The position numbers and the translations under genes are program-made. A DNA stretch of 45,383 nt. Source: Labilithrix sp. Its GTDB lineage: Bacteria > Myxococcota_A > Polyangia > Polyangiales > Polyangiaceae. Positions 25,245-33,865 of this stretch are shown one piece after another. The stretch lies in the NCBI GenBank assembly GCA_019637195.1, contig JAHBWA010000065.1, forward strand, positions 1 to 45,383, given 5' to 3'. Positions within the stretch are counted from its first letter, which is position 1. Each line of letters starts with the position of its first letter. A model generated the notes under the pieces. The model was not told where the DNA came from. It did no database searches and saw nothing but the letters and a program-made list of their open reading frames with translations.

Positions 25245-26531
25245 ATGGCCGTCGCGCGCGCACGCTACCTCGTTGCCATGGGACTCCTTCCTGCGGGGCT
25301 GCTGACCGCCTGCAACCGCGAGGCGACTCCGCCCGCGCCGCCCGCTCCGGCCGGCGACGCGACCCAGCAGGTCCAAACCGATGCGGCGTCCGGAGCGCTC
25401 GCGGACGCGAGCCCGGACGCGGCGCTCGCGGACGCGAGCCGGGATGAGGCGCCTCGCCCCGCGCCCGGCGAGAGGGTGGAGCGCCGCGACGCGGGCGGCG
25501 GCGCGTGGCACGTCGACGTCCGGACCGAGGTCATCGAGGGCGGACTGGCCCGGCAGTACCCGGGGCCCAGCTGTCCGGGCGGCAGGTATTGCCTGCCCGC
25601 CGGGCCTCCCGTCGCCCGCCCGGCCCCGGTGCCGTTCGCCGACTGCGCCTCGACCACCGTCCCCCCCACCGGTGCCGCTCCCGGGAGGTTCGATTCCGCG
25701 CTCACCCAATCCGAGCGAGCGGCGACGGGCTCGAGCGCGTGCTGCTACGCATGGAGCATTCCGTGTCCGGGCGGGCGACCGCTCCGCGTCGGAGAGCGCG
25801 TCTTCCGCGCCGCCCCGACCGCGCGGGACGACTGGGCGTCGCGCGTCGCTCCGGACGCGCGCGCGGAGGAGGATGAAGCGGTGCGCGCCGAGCTCGCGGC
25901 GTACTGGCTCGAGCAAGCGGCGGCGGAGCACGCGTCCGTCGCGTCGTTCAATCGGTTCGCGCTGCAGCTGCTCGCGCTCGGTGCGCCGTCGGAGATGCTG
26001 ACGGCGACGCTCGACGCCGCGCGCGACGAGGTCCGTCACGCGGAGCTCTGCTACGGGCTGGCGGCGCGGTACTCCGGGCGACCCGTCGGTCCGGGGAAGC
26101 TCGCGCTCCCCACCGGACCGCTCGACGTCGAGCCGGTCGCCGTCGCGCTCGAGACGCTCCGCGACGGCTGTCTCGGAGAGTCGGTCGCCGCCGAGCTCGC
26201 CCGCGAGGCGTCCGCGTGGGCGCGCGATCCCGAGGTCGCGACGGTGCTCGAAGGGATCGCCGCGGACGAAGAGCGCCACGCCGAGCTCGCGTGGCGCGCG
26301 GTCGCGTGGCTCGTCGCCGAGCACGGCGAGCCGGTGCGCGCCGCCGTCGTGGCCTTCGCCGCCTCGCTCGCCGGCGAGCGCGAGGCCGCACGCGGAGACG
26401 ACTCGGTCACCGATCTGGCGACGCACGGCGCGCCCGGCGCTCGCCGCCAGCATGCGCGTCGGAGCGCGGTCATTCGCGAGATCGTCCTGCCGTGTCTCGA
26501 GGCGCTCGCGGGCCCCTCGCTCGCTGCGTGA
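25245..26531 (+). CDS. lipoprotein with ferritin-like diiron domain
   Basis: A 428-residue protein with signal and lipobox LLTAC (Cys 23), an Ala/Asp-rich linker to about residue 75, a Cys-containing middle domain (GPSCPGGRYCLPAG; SSACCYAWSIPCPGG) and a four-helix bundle at about 215-385. The bundle carries the ligand pattern of diiron ferritin-like proteins: E-H in LEQAAAEHASVASF, E and H in AARDEVRHAELC, E in LGESVAAELARE, and E-H in AADEERHAELAWR. Proteins of this fold oxidise iron or detoxify peroxide; a substrate cannot be deduced. Export with a lipid anchor is unusual for the fold. Second gene of the operon with 24656. Confidence 0.8.
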   Translation: MAVARARYLVAMGLLPAGLLTACNREATPPAPPAPAGDATQQVQTDAASGALADASPDAALADASRDEAPRPAPGERVERRDAGGGAWHVDVRTEVIEGGLARQYPGPSCPGGRYCLPAGPPVARPAPVPFADCASTTVPPTGAAPGRFDSALTQSERAATGSSACCYAWSIPCPGGRPLRVGERVFRAAPTARDDWASRVAPDARAEEDEAVRAELAAYWLEQAAAEHASVASFNRFALQLLALGAPSEMLTATLDAARDEVRHAELCYGLAARYSGRPVGPGKLALPTGPLDVEPVAVALETLRDGCLGESVAAELAREASAWARDPEVATVLEGIAADEERHAELAWRAVAWLVAEHGEPVRAAVVAFAASLAGEREAARGDDSVTDLATHGAPGARRQHARRSAVIREIVLPCLEALAGPSLAA

Positions 26532-26581
26532 GGTCGCCTCGCTGACGAGCGCCCTCCGCGGTAGCCGCGCGCGCGGGCGCC

Positions 26582-26854
26582 CTACAGCTGGAGCGCCAGC
26601 ACGATGTACACGAGCGCGATCGCCGCGCCGACGGCGCCCGATGCGTAGGCGGTGAGTCTCTTGGTGTGAAACGCGGCGACCGCGAGCAGGACGGCGCCGA
26701 ACACCACGGCGAGCGTGCCGATCGTCGCAAACGGCGGTCCGTTACCGCCGGTCATGCGTGGGACGGGCTCCCACAGGCGCGCCTTCGCCACGAGCAGCAC
26801 ACCCCAGACGACGAGAGGTGTGCCCGGTATCGCCAGCCGCCCGAGACCGCGCAT
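26582..26854 (-). CDS. small membrane protein with three helices
   Basis: A 90-residue protein. ATG at 26854 is chosen because it starts MRGLGRLAIPGTPLVVWGVL; the open frame continues upstream but reads low-complexity, Arg-rich sequence. Three hydrophobic segments (about 10-25, 42-60, 68-88: TPLVVWGVLLVAKA, IGTLAVVFGAVLLAVAAF, AVGAAIALVYIVLALQL) fill most of the protein. No family recognised. It converges with the ferritin-like gene, 50 bp away. Confidence 0.65.
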   Translation of the reverse strand: MRGLGRLAIPGTPLVVWGVLLVAKARLWEPVPRMTGGNGPPFATIGTLAVVFGAVLLAVAAFHTKRLTAYASGAVGAAIALVYIVLALQL

Positions 26855-26999
26855 CGGGATCGTATAGAGAAAGCGCGCGCGACGCGTCAACGCGCCGTCC
26901 TCCGAAAAGGGCGGCGCTGCACTCCGCGGACCGCGCGGAAGCCCCGCATGGTGGCGAGGTCTGGCGCGTCGGTGTGCCTCGCCGGCGCGCCGCTTCTGT

Positions 27000-27539
27000 T
27001 CAGCGCCCGCGCCGGTGAACGATCTCCGGGCCGCGCGGCGCGGGCTCGGCGCTGCGGAGACCACGTCGTCGCGCTTCGCGCAGGAGCGCGCTCACGCGCG
27101 TGTGCGGAGCTCCCTCGCGGTCGGAGAGCGACTCGATCAGCGCGTCGTCGGTCAGGTCGTACGGCCACCCGCTCGGCGGCGGAAACGCGGCGACGTTTCC
27201 CTCGAGCATCGCGCCGCGCGTGTCCGTCGTGCGGCGCGCTCGGACGCGCTCGTGCATCCACGCGAGCGCGTCGTCGCGCTCACCCGGCTCGACGTCGAGC
27301 GACGAGAGGATCGACGACAGGATCTGCACGTGCAGCGGCTCGAAGCGCGTCGCGCGGACGACGACGTCGTCGGGCGTCACCGTCGCGCGGACGACGCAGT
27401 CTTCGGGATCGTCCGCGCCGAGACCGATCTCGACGCGTTGATCGGCGAAGAAGGTGCGTAGATGGATCGGCGAGCTCGGATCCTTCAGGTGGAGGTGCGG
27501 ACGCTCGGAGTAGTCGAGGTTGACGATCTTCCAGGGCAC
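27000..27539 (-). CDS. conserved-looking protein of unknown function
   Basis: A 179-residue soluble protein starting MPWKIVNLDYSERPHLHLKD. It is probably two small domains: a beta-rich N-terminal half (VEIGLGADDPEDCVVRATVT) and a helical C-terminal part (LTDDALIESLSDREGAPHTR then SALLREARRRGLR). No signal peptide, membrane segment or motif is recognised. It lies 106 bp after the zinc-ribbon membrane gene on the same strand, so co-transcription is possible. Confidence 0.6.
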   Translation of the reverse strand: MPWKIVNLDYSERPHLHLKDPSSPIHLRTFFADQRVEIGLGADDPEDCVVRATVTPDDVVVRATRFEPLHVQILSSILSSLDVEPGERDDALAWMHERVRARRTTDTRGAMLEGNVAAFPPPSGWPYDLTDDALIESLSDREGAPHTRVSALLREARRRGLRSAEPAPRGPEIVHRRGR

Positions 27540-27645
27540 GGCCCGACCTTAGGGGCGCGGACGTCCGAGACGCAAGAGCGGGCAGGGGATCGCCTGCGGC
27601 GCGTGGAGACGGCACCGATCCCGCTCCGCGCGCGCGGTGGCTCCC

Positions 27646-28299
27646 TCAGCCCCGCCGCTCGTCGTCGCTCAGCCGTGCCGGGACCGCGCGCGCCTCGGCC
27701 TCGATCGCGAGCTCGCGGGAGCGCACGCGCACCGTCCCGATGTCCGCGGCCGCCCCCGAGTCGTGCTCGCGGCAGTGCGGGATCTCGACGACCTCGGCCG
27801 GGGTGTCGACGGCGAGGGGCGTCCCGTGCACGCTCACCACCACCCGAACGAGGTGCCGCGCGTCGGGCGCCCCACACTCGGCGCAGATCGCGGGGAGCCC
27901 GAAGAGCGCCAGCTCGAGCGGGATCGCGAACAGCGGCTCGCGCGCGACGAAATCGTGAGGGACGGCCGCGAGCAGCCCGCTCATCACGCGGGCGTAGTCG
28001 CCGCACGTCGGGCAGCGCACGGCGTCGGTCGTCGGGTCGAGCTCCGCGATCGTGGCGCCGCAGGTCGGGCACGCGGCCTTCATCGGGCTCTTGGGCGCTT
28101 CCCGGTAGAGCACCAACCCGAGCAGCGCGAGACCGCCGCCGAACGCGGCCGCGAGCGAGCCGAGCATCGGCGCCGTCGCCCCGATCCCGACCCCGAGCGC
28201 TGCGGTCGTCAGGCCGGCGAGGCGGACCTTCCGCCTCGCGGCCGGGTCGGGCTCGAGCCTCCGGCCCTCGGTCTGCTGTTCACGGTAAGGACCACGCAT
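27646..28299 (-). CDS. zinc-ribbon membrane protein
   Basis: A 217-residue protein with two adjacent membrane segments (about 28-48 and 50-67, AGLTTAALGVGIGATAPMLG and LAAAFGGGLALLGLVLYREA). A ribbon with two CPTCG knuckles follows (CPTCGATI...CPTCGDYA, about 76-100), then a second CxxC (CAEC, about 140). The C-terminal region is beta-rich (HLVRVVVSVHGTPLAVDT), ending with a helix. The layout recalls the protein at 7504, with helices and ribbon swapped. It is probably a membrane-anchored metal-binding protein; function unknown. Confidence 0.7.
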   Translation of the reverse strand: MRGPYREQQTEGRRLEPDPAARRKVRLAGLTTAALGVGIGATAPMLGSLAAAFGGGLALLGLVLYREAPKSPMKAACPTCGATIAELDPTTDAVRCPTCGDYARVMSGLLAAVPHDFVAREPLFAIPLELALFGLPAICAECGAPDARHLVRVVVSVHGTPLAVDTPAEVVEIPHCREHDSGAAADIGTVRVRSRELAIEAEARAVPARLSDDERRG

Positions 28300-28571
28300 A
28301 CAGGAGAGCGTAGCGCGCTCGCCCCGTTCCGCCCGCGGAGGACGTCGAACACGCGCGCATTAGATCGCGTCGAACGGAGGGAGCGGCTCGACGGCCCTCG
28401 GAGCTGCCGGTGCCTGGGAACCCACCGCAGTCCGCCGATGACGTGGGCAGATGACGTAGAGTGATCGCGACGGCAGAGCTCCCGAAGGAGATCTGCTCGT
28501 GTTCCTCTGCTACCGAGCGCAGGCCGCGACGGTGCGCGCGCCAGCGTCCCCCCCCGAATCGTGAGCTGTCA

Positions 28572-29381
28572 GTGAGAGAAGCCCCCCTGATCCGTCGCGC
28601 CGTGCGCGCTCCCGCGTCCTCGCGTCGGCGGCGCGCTCGTCGTGGCGTCGCGCTCGCGCCGATCGCGGCGAGCCTGCTCCTCGCGCTATCGGGGGGCGAG
28701 GCGCGCGCGGACGGCGCGCGCCCCGGAGGCAGTCCTTACCGCCTGAAATGGACCTACGACTCCGCGCTGGTCGCGCTCGGCGCCGCCGGCACGATGACCG
28801 CGGCCATCGGCCATCCGAAGCCGGCGTGCTACCCGTCGTGCGAGCCGCCCTCCAACATGCTCGGCATCGACGACGCGTCGGTCGGCAACTACTCGCCCCA
28901 AGCGCTCGGGCTCGCGAACGTCGTCGTCTTCGGGCTGGTGCTCGCGCCGATGGTCATCAACGCCGCCGACAGTCGGTTCGACGGCTGGTTCGAGGACAGC
29001 TTCGTATCGCTCCAGGCCGTCCTGCTCTCGTCGGCGATCACCCAGGTGATGAAGTCGGCGGTCAGTCGTCCGGCGCCGCTCGTCTACAACCCGAACGCGG
29101 CGCAGTCGCACCTCGACAGCCCCGACGCGTTCCGGAGCTTCATCTCGGGCCACTCCTCGAGCGCGTTCGCGGCCGCGACCTCGTACTCCGTGACGTTCTG
29201 GAAGCGTCACCCGACGAGTCCGTGGCGCTTCGTCGTCCTCGGCGTGTCCGAGGCGCTCGCGGCCAGCGTCTCGCTGCTCAAGGTCAAGGCGGGCTACCAC
29301 TACGCGACCGACGTGGCGGCGGGCGCGCTGGTCGGCGCGGCGATGGGCCTCTTCGTCCCGGTGCTCCACTCCGACTGGTGA
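28572..29381 (+). CDS. exported PAP2-family phosphatase
   Basis: A 269-residue phosphatidic-acid-phosphatase-type enzyme. GTG at 28572 gives a signal peptide (IRRAVRAPASSRRRRARRGV, then ALAPIAASLLLALSGGEARA); the upstream frame has none. Catalytic motifs: KSAVSRPAP (motif 1), SGHSSSAFA (motif 2, with the His) and KAGYHYATDVAAG (motif 3, with His and Asp). Motif 1 has K in place of the longer KxxxxxxRP spacing but keeps both K and RP. Hydrophobic segments around the motifs are consistent with a membrane phosphatase acting on lipid phosphates in the periplasm. It converges with the EAL gene, four bases away. Confidence 0.85.
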   Translation: MREAPLIRRAVRAPASSRRRRARRGVALAPIAASLLLALSGGEARADGARPGGSPYRLKWTYDSALVALGAAGTMTAAIGHPKPACYPSCEPPSNMLGIDDASVGNYSPQALGLANVVVFGLVLAPMVINAADSRFDGWFEDSFVSLQAVLLSSAITQVMKSAVSRPAPLVYNPNAAQSHLDSPDAFRSFISGHSSSAFAAATSYSVTFWKRHPTSPWRFVVLGVSEALAASVSLLKVKAGYHYATDVAAGALVGAAMGLFVPVLHSDW

Positions 29382-29385
29382 GCGC

Positions 29386-30576
29386 TCAGTGGCACACCGA
29401 CGACTGCTCCACCCGGGCGATCGGGAGGTCGCACTCGGGCTCGCCGCCGGCGTCTTCGTCGGCGCTGACGAGCGCGCAGACGAGGCGCTGCATCGGGATG
29501 ACGCCGCCGAGCTCGCCGCGCTCGTCGATGCAGACGAGCGGGTCCCAGCGTAGCCTCTCCGGGCGGGTCGCCGCGCGCAGCGCGACCTCGCGGAGCAGCG
29601 ACGTTCGCTTGACGCGGAGGAGCTCTTCGAGCGGTCGTGTGCGATCGCCGTCGTCGCCGCGCACGCGCATCGCGACGGGGCGTGAGGTGTCGTCGACGCG
29701 GACGCAGATCCCCGGCGCGTCCGGCCAGTCGGCGTCCTCGCGGCAGACCTTGCAAGGCTCGACGACGCCGTCGATCGTCTCCGCGGCGAGGGCGCGCGGC
29801 CGAGGGAGCCGCCTCACCATCTGCTCGAGCTTCGGATCGAGCGGGGACCACGGCGGCGCCGGTCGTCCGAGCAGATACCCTTGCGCCAGCGGCACGCCGA
29901 GCTGGCCGAGCGCGTTGAGCTCCTCCGGGGTCTCGATGCCTTCGGCGAGGAGCCAGGCGTCGAGCCGGCCGGAGAGCTCCCCGAGCATCTGGATCAGCGC
30001 CCGCTTCGCTTCGCTCGCGTGCACGTCGCTGACCAGCGCGCGATCGACCTTGATGAGCTGCGGCTCGAGCTCGATGATCTGCTTGAGGCCCGAGTAGCCG
30101 GCGCCCGCGTCGTCGATCGCGATGAGCGCGCCTCGCTTGCGGAGCCGCGCGAGCGCGCGCCGCAGCGCGTCCAGATCCTCGACGGAGTGATGCTCGGTCA
30201 GCTCGAAGAAGATGCCGGCCAGGCTGTCGTGTGCGTCGATCGTCGCGTCGACGAGCGGCGACACGAGGTGGAGAGGGTCGACGTTGATCGTGAGGAAGCA
30301 GTTGGGCGGCTTGGCCGAGGCGAGCTCGAGCGCGCGTCCGATCACCGCGGCTTCGAGCTCCGCTCCGAGGCCGGCGCGCGTCGCCGCCGCGAAGACCTGG
30401 TCAGGGGGTGTCGGTCTGCCGAGCGAGAAGCGCGCGAGCGACTCGTACCCGACGACGACAGCGCGACGCACATCGACGATCGGCTGGGCGACGAGCGCGA
30501 TGCGGCTCGGCTCGGCGAGCAGCGCGTGGACGTCGGCGGCCGTGGCCGACGGCGCGTCGCGCCGTCCGTCAGGCAT
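29386..30576 (-). CDS. EAL-domain protein (cyclic di-GMP phosphodiesterase), C-terminal CBS-like half
   Basis: A 396-residue protein. EAL domain, residues about 22-255: YESLARFSLG (the EAL motif as ESL, Glu kept), TINVDPLH (Asn), FFELTEHHS (Glu), IAIDDAGAGYSGL (both Asp), LIKVDRALV (Lys), LLAEGIETPEEL (Glu) and LAQGYLLGRP (Gln). All metal and catalytic residues are in place, so it should hydrolyse cyclic di-GMP. The C-terminal 140 residues include two Cys (CKVCREDADW) and an end like a CBS half (LVCIDERGELGGVIPMQRLV), possibly a sensor. No membrane segments. Its ATG lies inside the end of the DUF1059 gene, so translation is probably coupled. Confidence 0.9.
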   Translation of the reverse strand: MPDGRRDAPSATAADVHALLAEPSRIALVAQPIVDVRRAVVVGYESLARFSLGRPTPPDQVFAAATRAGLGAELEAAVIGRALELASAKPPNCFLTINVDPLHLVSPLVDATIDAHDSLAGIFFELTEHHSVEDLDALRRALARLRKRGALIAIDDAGAGYSGLKQIIELEPQLIKVDRALVSDVHASEAKRALIQMLGELSGRLDAWLLAEGIETPEELNALGQLGVPLAQGYLLGRPAPPWSPLDPKLEQMVRRLPRPRALAAETIDGVVEPCKVCREDADWPDAPGICVRVDDTSRPVAMRVRGDDGDRTRPLEELLRVKRTSLLREVALRAATRPERLRWDPLVCIDERGELGGVIPMQRLVCALVSADEDAGGEPECDLPIARVEQSSVCH

Positions 30577-30751
30577 GCTCGGCGACGCGGATGTGCTGCT
30601 TCACCGCGTCGGCGAGGTCGGACGAGATCTCCGTGAGCCCGTGGTCGTCGTGCGCGTGTGCCGCCACCTTCATCATCAGCTCGCCGTCCGTCGACGCGCG
30701 GAACGACGCCGTACAACCAGGGACCACATCTCCGCACGAAAATTCCTTCAT
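30569..30751 (-). CDS. DUF1059-family small protein
   Basis: A 60-residue protein, MKEFSCGDVVPGCTASFRAS, with the family's FSCxDVVPGC opening, the helix MMKVAAHAHDDHGLTEIS and an end DLADAVKQHIRV. The conserved Cys (6, 13) and His (about 32, 34, 37) suggest small metal binding, as the family is usually described. The last eight bases overlap the start of the EAL gene, which points to one transcript and coupled translation. A role as a partner or sensor for the phosphodiesterase is inference only. Confidence 0.85.
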   Translation of the reverse strand: MKEFSCGDVVPGCTASFRASTDGELMMKVAAHAHDDHGLTEISSDLADAVKQHIRVAEHA

Positions 30752-30991
30752 CGTGGGGGGTGTAACGGCCCGAGCGGCGGACAGTTCAGGGCCGACCGCG
30801 AGGAGCGACGCTCGTGTCGCCGCGAGGTCGTGCGCGCGAGGACGTCGCGGCCCGTGCAGACGCCGGAGCGCGGCGCAGCTGCGCGTGCGGAAGAGAGGCT
30901 CGCGGCGCGTCGCCTGCGTCCGTGCACGGCGATGTTCCTCGGGCGCAACATCTGCAGCGGGCGAAGGCGTTCTCTCGAAGGAGGCGACGTC

Positions 30992-31825
30992 ATGGCTCTT
31001 GCGCGCTGGCTCTTGGTCGTGATTCCCCTCGGCGTCGCCGCGTGCCACACGTCCGGCACGACACGAAACGTTCCGGCGGGGCAGGGCACGCTCACCGCGG
31101 CGGACGCGAACCTCGCGCGTGGTCCGGCCGCCGCAGAGGCCGAGCGCATGCCGCTCTGCCCGAGCGCCGTGGACGGGGCCCGCACGAGCGTGACCGAGGT
31201 CGCGGGCGGCGTCGAGCTCGCGATCACCGCGCCCGGCGAGGGCGCCCGCGAGATCCGGCGCCGCGCGTCGGCGCTCTCCGCGGCCGCCGAGGAGACGCGC
31301 GGCAAGCACCAGGGCTCCGGGGCGGGACGCGCTCGCTTCGGGCGCTGCCCGGTCGTGATGCGGAACACGAAGGTCGCGGTGCGCGAGATCCCGGGGGGCG
31401 CGGCGGTCGTGCTCGCGCCGTCCAACGCGGCCGAGCTCGCCTGGCTCCGCCGTGAGGTCGAGGCGCGCGCCGCCCAGCTGGCGACGCCCAAGCTCTTCGG
31501 GCTCGGCCTGATGAAGACCTGCCCGAGCGCCGTGCCCAACGCGCTCACGACGGTCACGAGCGCGCCCTACGGCGTCGACGTGAGGGTGACCGAGTCGACG
31601 CCGGCCGGCACGAAGGCGATCCGCGAGCGCGCGAAGGAGCTGGCGGCGCACCCGGTGGGCGACGAGCGCTGCCCGGCCAGCGCGCCGAACGCGACCTTGG
31701 CGGTGACGGAGGTGCCCGGCGGCGTGAAGATCGCGATCAAGGCAAAGCAGCGCGACGACGTCGCCGGCCTTCGCCAGTCCGTCAACGAACGAGCGCGGTC
31801 CTACGAGCCGGCCACCTCGCCGTGA
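30992..31825 (+). CDS. lipoprotein with four repeats
   Basis: A 277-residue lipoprotein. ATG at 30992 has AAGGAGG seven bases upstream and starts MALARWLLVVIPLGVAACHT with lipobox VAAC. Four related units of about 50-60 residues follow, each beginning with CP and containing a strand-loop-strand and a helix: CPSAVDGARTSVTEVAGGVE, CPVVMRNTKVAVREIPGGAA, CPSAVPNALTTVTSAPYGVD and CPASAPNATLAVTEVPGGVK, with helices such as AREIRRRASAL and GLRQSVNERA. The family is not recognised. The units probably pack as tandem alpha/beta modules in the periplasm. Confidence 0.8.
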   Translation: MALARWLLVVIPLGVAACHTSGTTRNVPAGQGTLTAADANLARGPAAAEAERMPLCPSAVDGARTSVTEVAGGVELAITAPGEGAREIRRRASALSAAAEETRGKHQGSGAGRARFGRCPVVMRNTKVAVREIPGGAAVVLAPSNAAELAWLRREVEARAAQLATPKLFGLGLMKTCPSAVPNALTTVTSAPYGVDVRVTESTPAGTKAIRERAKELAAHPVGDERCPASAPNATLAVTEVPGGVKIAIKAKQRDDVAGLRQSVNERARSYEPATSP

Positions 31826-31903
31826 CCTCGTGCGCGCGACCGCGTGCGTGACCTACGAGCTGCCCCGCTCGCCGCGGCCTACGAGCCGCCCTGCTGGCCG
31901 TGA
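31800..31903 (+). repeat. 26-bp imperfect tandem repeat, four copies
   Basis: Copies begin at 31800, 31826, 31852 and 31878; a fainter fifth starts at 31904. Copies 1, 3 and 4 all start CCTACGAGC and share a GCTCGCCG-like core; copy 2 is the most diverged. The array spans the stop codon of the lipoprotein gene and the region upstream of the GH15 gene. Confidence 0.8.
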
Positions 31904-31995
31904 CCTGCGCGGCGCTCGCCGCGGCCGCGGCCGTGATCTGCGCTCCCGCTCGGGCGCGCTTGGCGCGGCGCGTGCAGCCGCAGTGGCGCCGGCGC

Positions 31996-33822
31996 ATGTA
32001 CGAGCGGATCGAGAGCTACGGGCTGATCGGGAACATGCGGACCGCCGCGCTCGTCAGCACGCGCGGCTCGATCGACTGGCTCTGCTTCCCGACATTCGAT
32101 TCGCCGAGCGTCTTCGCGGCGCTCCTCGACGACGAGCGCGGCGGGCGCTTCCGGATCGGCCCGGGTGACGGCCTCGCGTCTTGCAAGCAGCTCTACTGGC
32201 CCGACACGAACGTGCTCACGACGCGGTTCCTCTCTCTCGGCGGCGTCGCCGAGGTCGACGACTTCATGCCGGTCTCGTCCACCGCTCAGTGGGAGGATCA
32301 GATCGTGCGGCGCGTCTCGTGCGTGCGCGGGAGCGTCGAGCTCGAGCTCGTGTGCGAGCCGGCGTTCGACTACGCGCGTGTCCGCGCGACCACGACGATC
32401 ACCCCCAACGGCGCGGTCTTCAGCGGCGCCGGCTCGACGCTCACCCTGTCGTGCGACGTGCCGCTCGTCGCCACCGAGCGCGGCGTCACGGCGCGGCTCA
32501 CCCTGCGGGAGGGCGAGAAGACCACGTTCGTCCTCCGTGGCGTCGAGCGCTGCGGCGCTTGCCACGCTCCCGCGACGACGGAGCAGGCGACCCGCGCCTT
32601 CGAGGACACGATCCTGTTCTGGAGGCGCTGGCTCTCGAGCTGCACCTACCGAGGGCGCTGGCGTGAGACCGTGCAGCGGTCTGCGCTCCTGCTCAAGCTC
32701 TTGACGTACGATCCGTCGGGCGCGATCGTCGCCGCCCCGACGTGCAGCCTGCCGGAGGTCCTCGGCGGCGAGCGCAACTGGGACTACCGCTACGCGTGGA
32801 TCCGCGACGCCGCGTTCACGGTCTACGCGCTGCTCCGCATCGGCTTCACCGAGGAGGCCTCGCGCTTCATGGGCTGGCTCGAGGCACGTTGCCGCGACGT
32901 GGGAGCGGACAGCCCGCTCCAGATCGTCTACGGCATCGACGGCCGGAGCGCGCTCGACGAGTCGGAGCTCGGCCACCTCGACGGCTACCGAGGCTCGAGG
33001 CCCGTCCGCATCGGCAACGGCGCCTACGACCAGCTCCAGCTCGACATCTACGGCGAGTTGATGGACTCCGTGTACCTGTTCAACAAGTACGGGATGCCGA
33101 TCTCCTTCGACCTCTGGACCCAGCTCCGCAGGCTGGTCGACTGGGTGTGCGCGAACTGGGAGCGCGAGGACGAGGGGATCTGGGAGACGCGCGGAGGCCG
33201 TCTTCACTTCGTGTACTCGAAGCTGATGTGTTGGGTGGCGATCGACCGCGGCCTCCGCCTGGCGGACAAGCGCTCGTTTCCCGCGCCTCGCGACGAGTGG
33301 CTCGCCAGCCGCGACGCGATCCTCGAGGCGGTGATGACGCGCGGCTGGAGCGAGGAGCGCCGCTCGTTCTTGCAGGCGTTCGGCGGGCAGGCGATCGACG
33401 CGTCGACGCTGATCATGCCGCTCGTGTTCTTCGTGTCGCCGGTCGATCCGAAGATGCTCCAGACGCTCGAGACGATCATGCGACCCCCCGCGGAGGGCGG
33501 CCTGCTCTCCGACGGGCTCGTGTACCGCTACGACGCGGACTCGCCCGACGACGGCCTCTCCGGGCGCGAGGGGACGTTCAACATGTGCACGTTCTGGCTC
33601 GTCGAGGCGCTGACGCGGGCGGGGCGCGCGGACCGTCGCAAGCTCGAGAAGGCGCGCCTCCTCTTCGAGCGCATGCTCGGGTACGCGAACCACCTCGGCC
33701 TGTACGCGGAGCAGACCAGCTGCACGGGGGAGGCGCTCGGCAACTACCCGCAGGCGCTGACGCACCTCGCGCTGATCAGCGCGGCGTACAACCTGGACCG
33801 AGCGCTCAACGAAGCGCGCTGA
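31996..33822 (+). CDS. GH15 family glycoside hydrolase (glucoamylase/trehalase-like)
   Basis: A 608-residue cytoplasmic enzyme. ATG at 31996 starts MYERIESYGLIGNMRTAALV, the normal opening of this family; the frame's earlier GTG (31900) would only add a low-complexity Ala/Arg stretch made from the tandem repeat. Family blocks: GSIDWLCFPTFDSPSVFAAL, LGGERNWDYRYAWIRDAAFT (substrate-binding W and R), DEGIWETRGGRLHFVYSKLM (general acid Glu in WE), and GTFNMCTFWLVEAL, then GLYAEQ (likely base Glu). It should hydrolyse alpha-glucosidic bonds in trehalose or maltooligosaccharides. Without structure, trehalase and glucoamylase cannot be separated. Confidence 0.9.
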   Translation: MYERIESYGLIGNMRTAALVSTRGSIDWLCFPTFDSPSVFAALLDDERGGRFRIGPGDGLASCKQLYWPDTNVLTTRFLSLGGVAEVDDFMPVSSTAQWEDQIVRRVSCVRGSVELELVCEPAFDYARVRATTTITPNGAVFSGAGSTLTLSCDVPLVATERGVTARLTLREGEKTTFVLRGVERCGACHAPATTEQATRAFEDTILFWRRWLSSCTYRGRWRETVQRSALLLKLLTYDPSGAIVAAPTCSLPEVLGGERNWDYRYAWIRDAAFTVYALLRIGFTEEASRFMGWLEARCRDVGADSPLQIVYGIDGRSALDESELGHLDGYRGSRPVRIGNGAYDQLQLDIYGELMDSVYLFNKYGMPISFDLWTQLRRLVDWVCANWEREDEGIWETRGGRLHFVYSKLMCWVAIDRGLRLADKRSFPAPRDEWLASRDAILEAVMTRGWSEERRSFLQAFGGQAIDASTLIMPLVFFVSPVDPKMLQTLETIMRPPAEGGLLSDGLVYRYDADSPDDGLSGREGTFNMCTFWLVEALTRAGRADRRKLEKARLLFERMLGYANHLGLYAEQTSCTGEALGNYPQALTHLALISAAYNLDRALNEAR

Positions 33823-33865
33823 CGGCCGGCCTGGCGTCCGAAGCTGCAGGCGGCGAGGGCCCGCG

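Noticed and set aside
30569..30751. toxin-antitoxin antidote role for the small DUF1059 gene
   Set aside because: The overlapping partner is a complete EAL phosphodiesterase and not a toxin, and DUF1059 is not a known antitoxin family.
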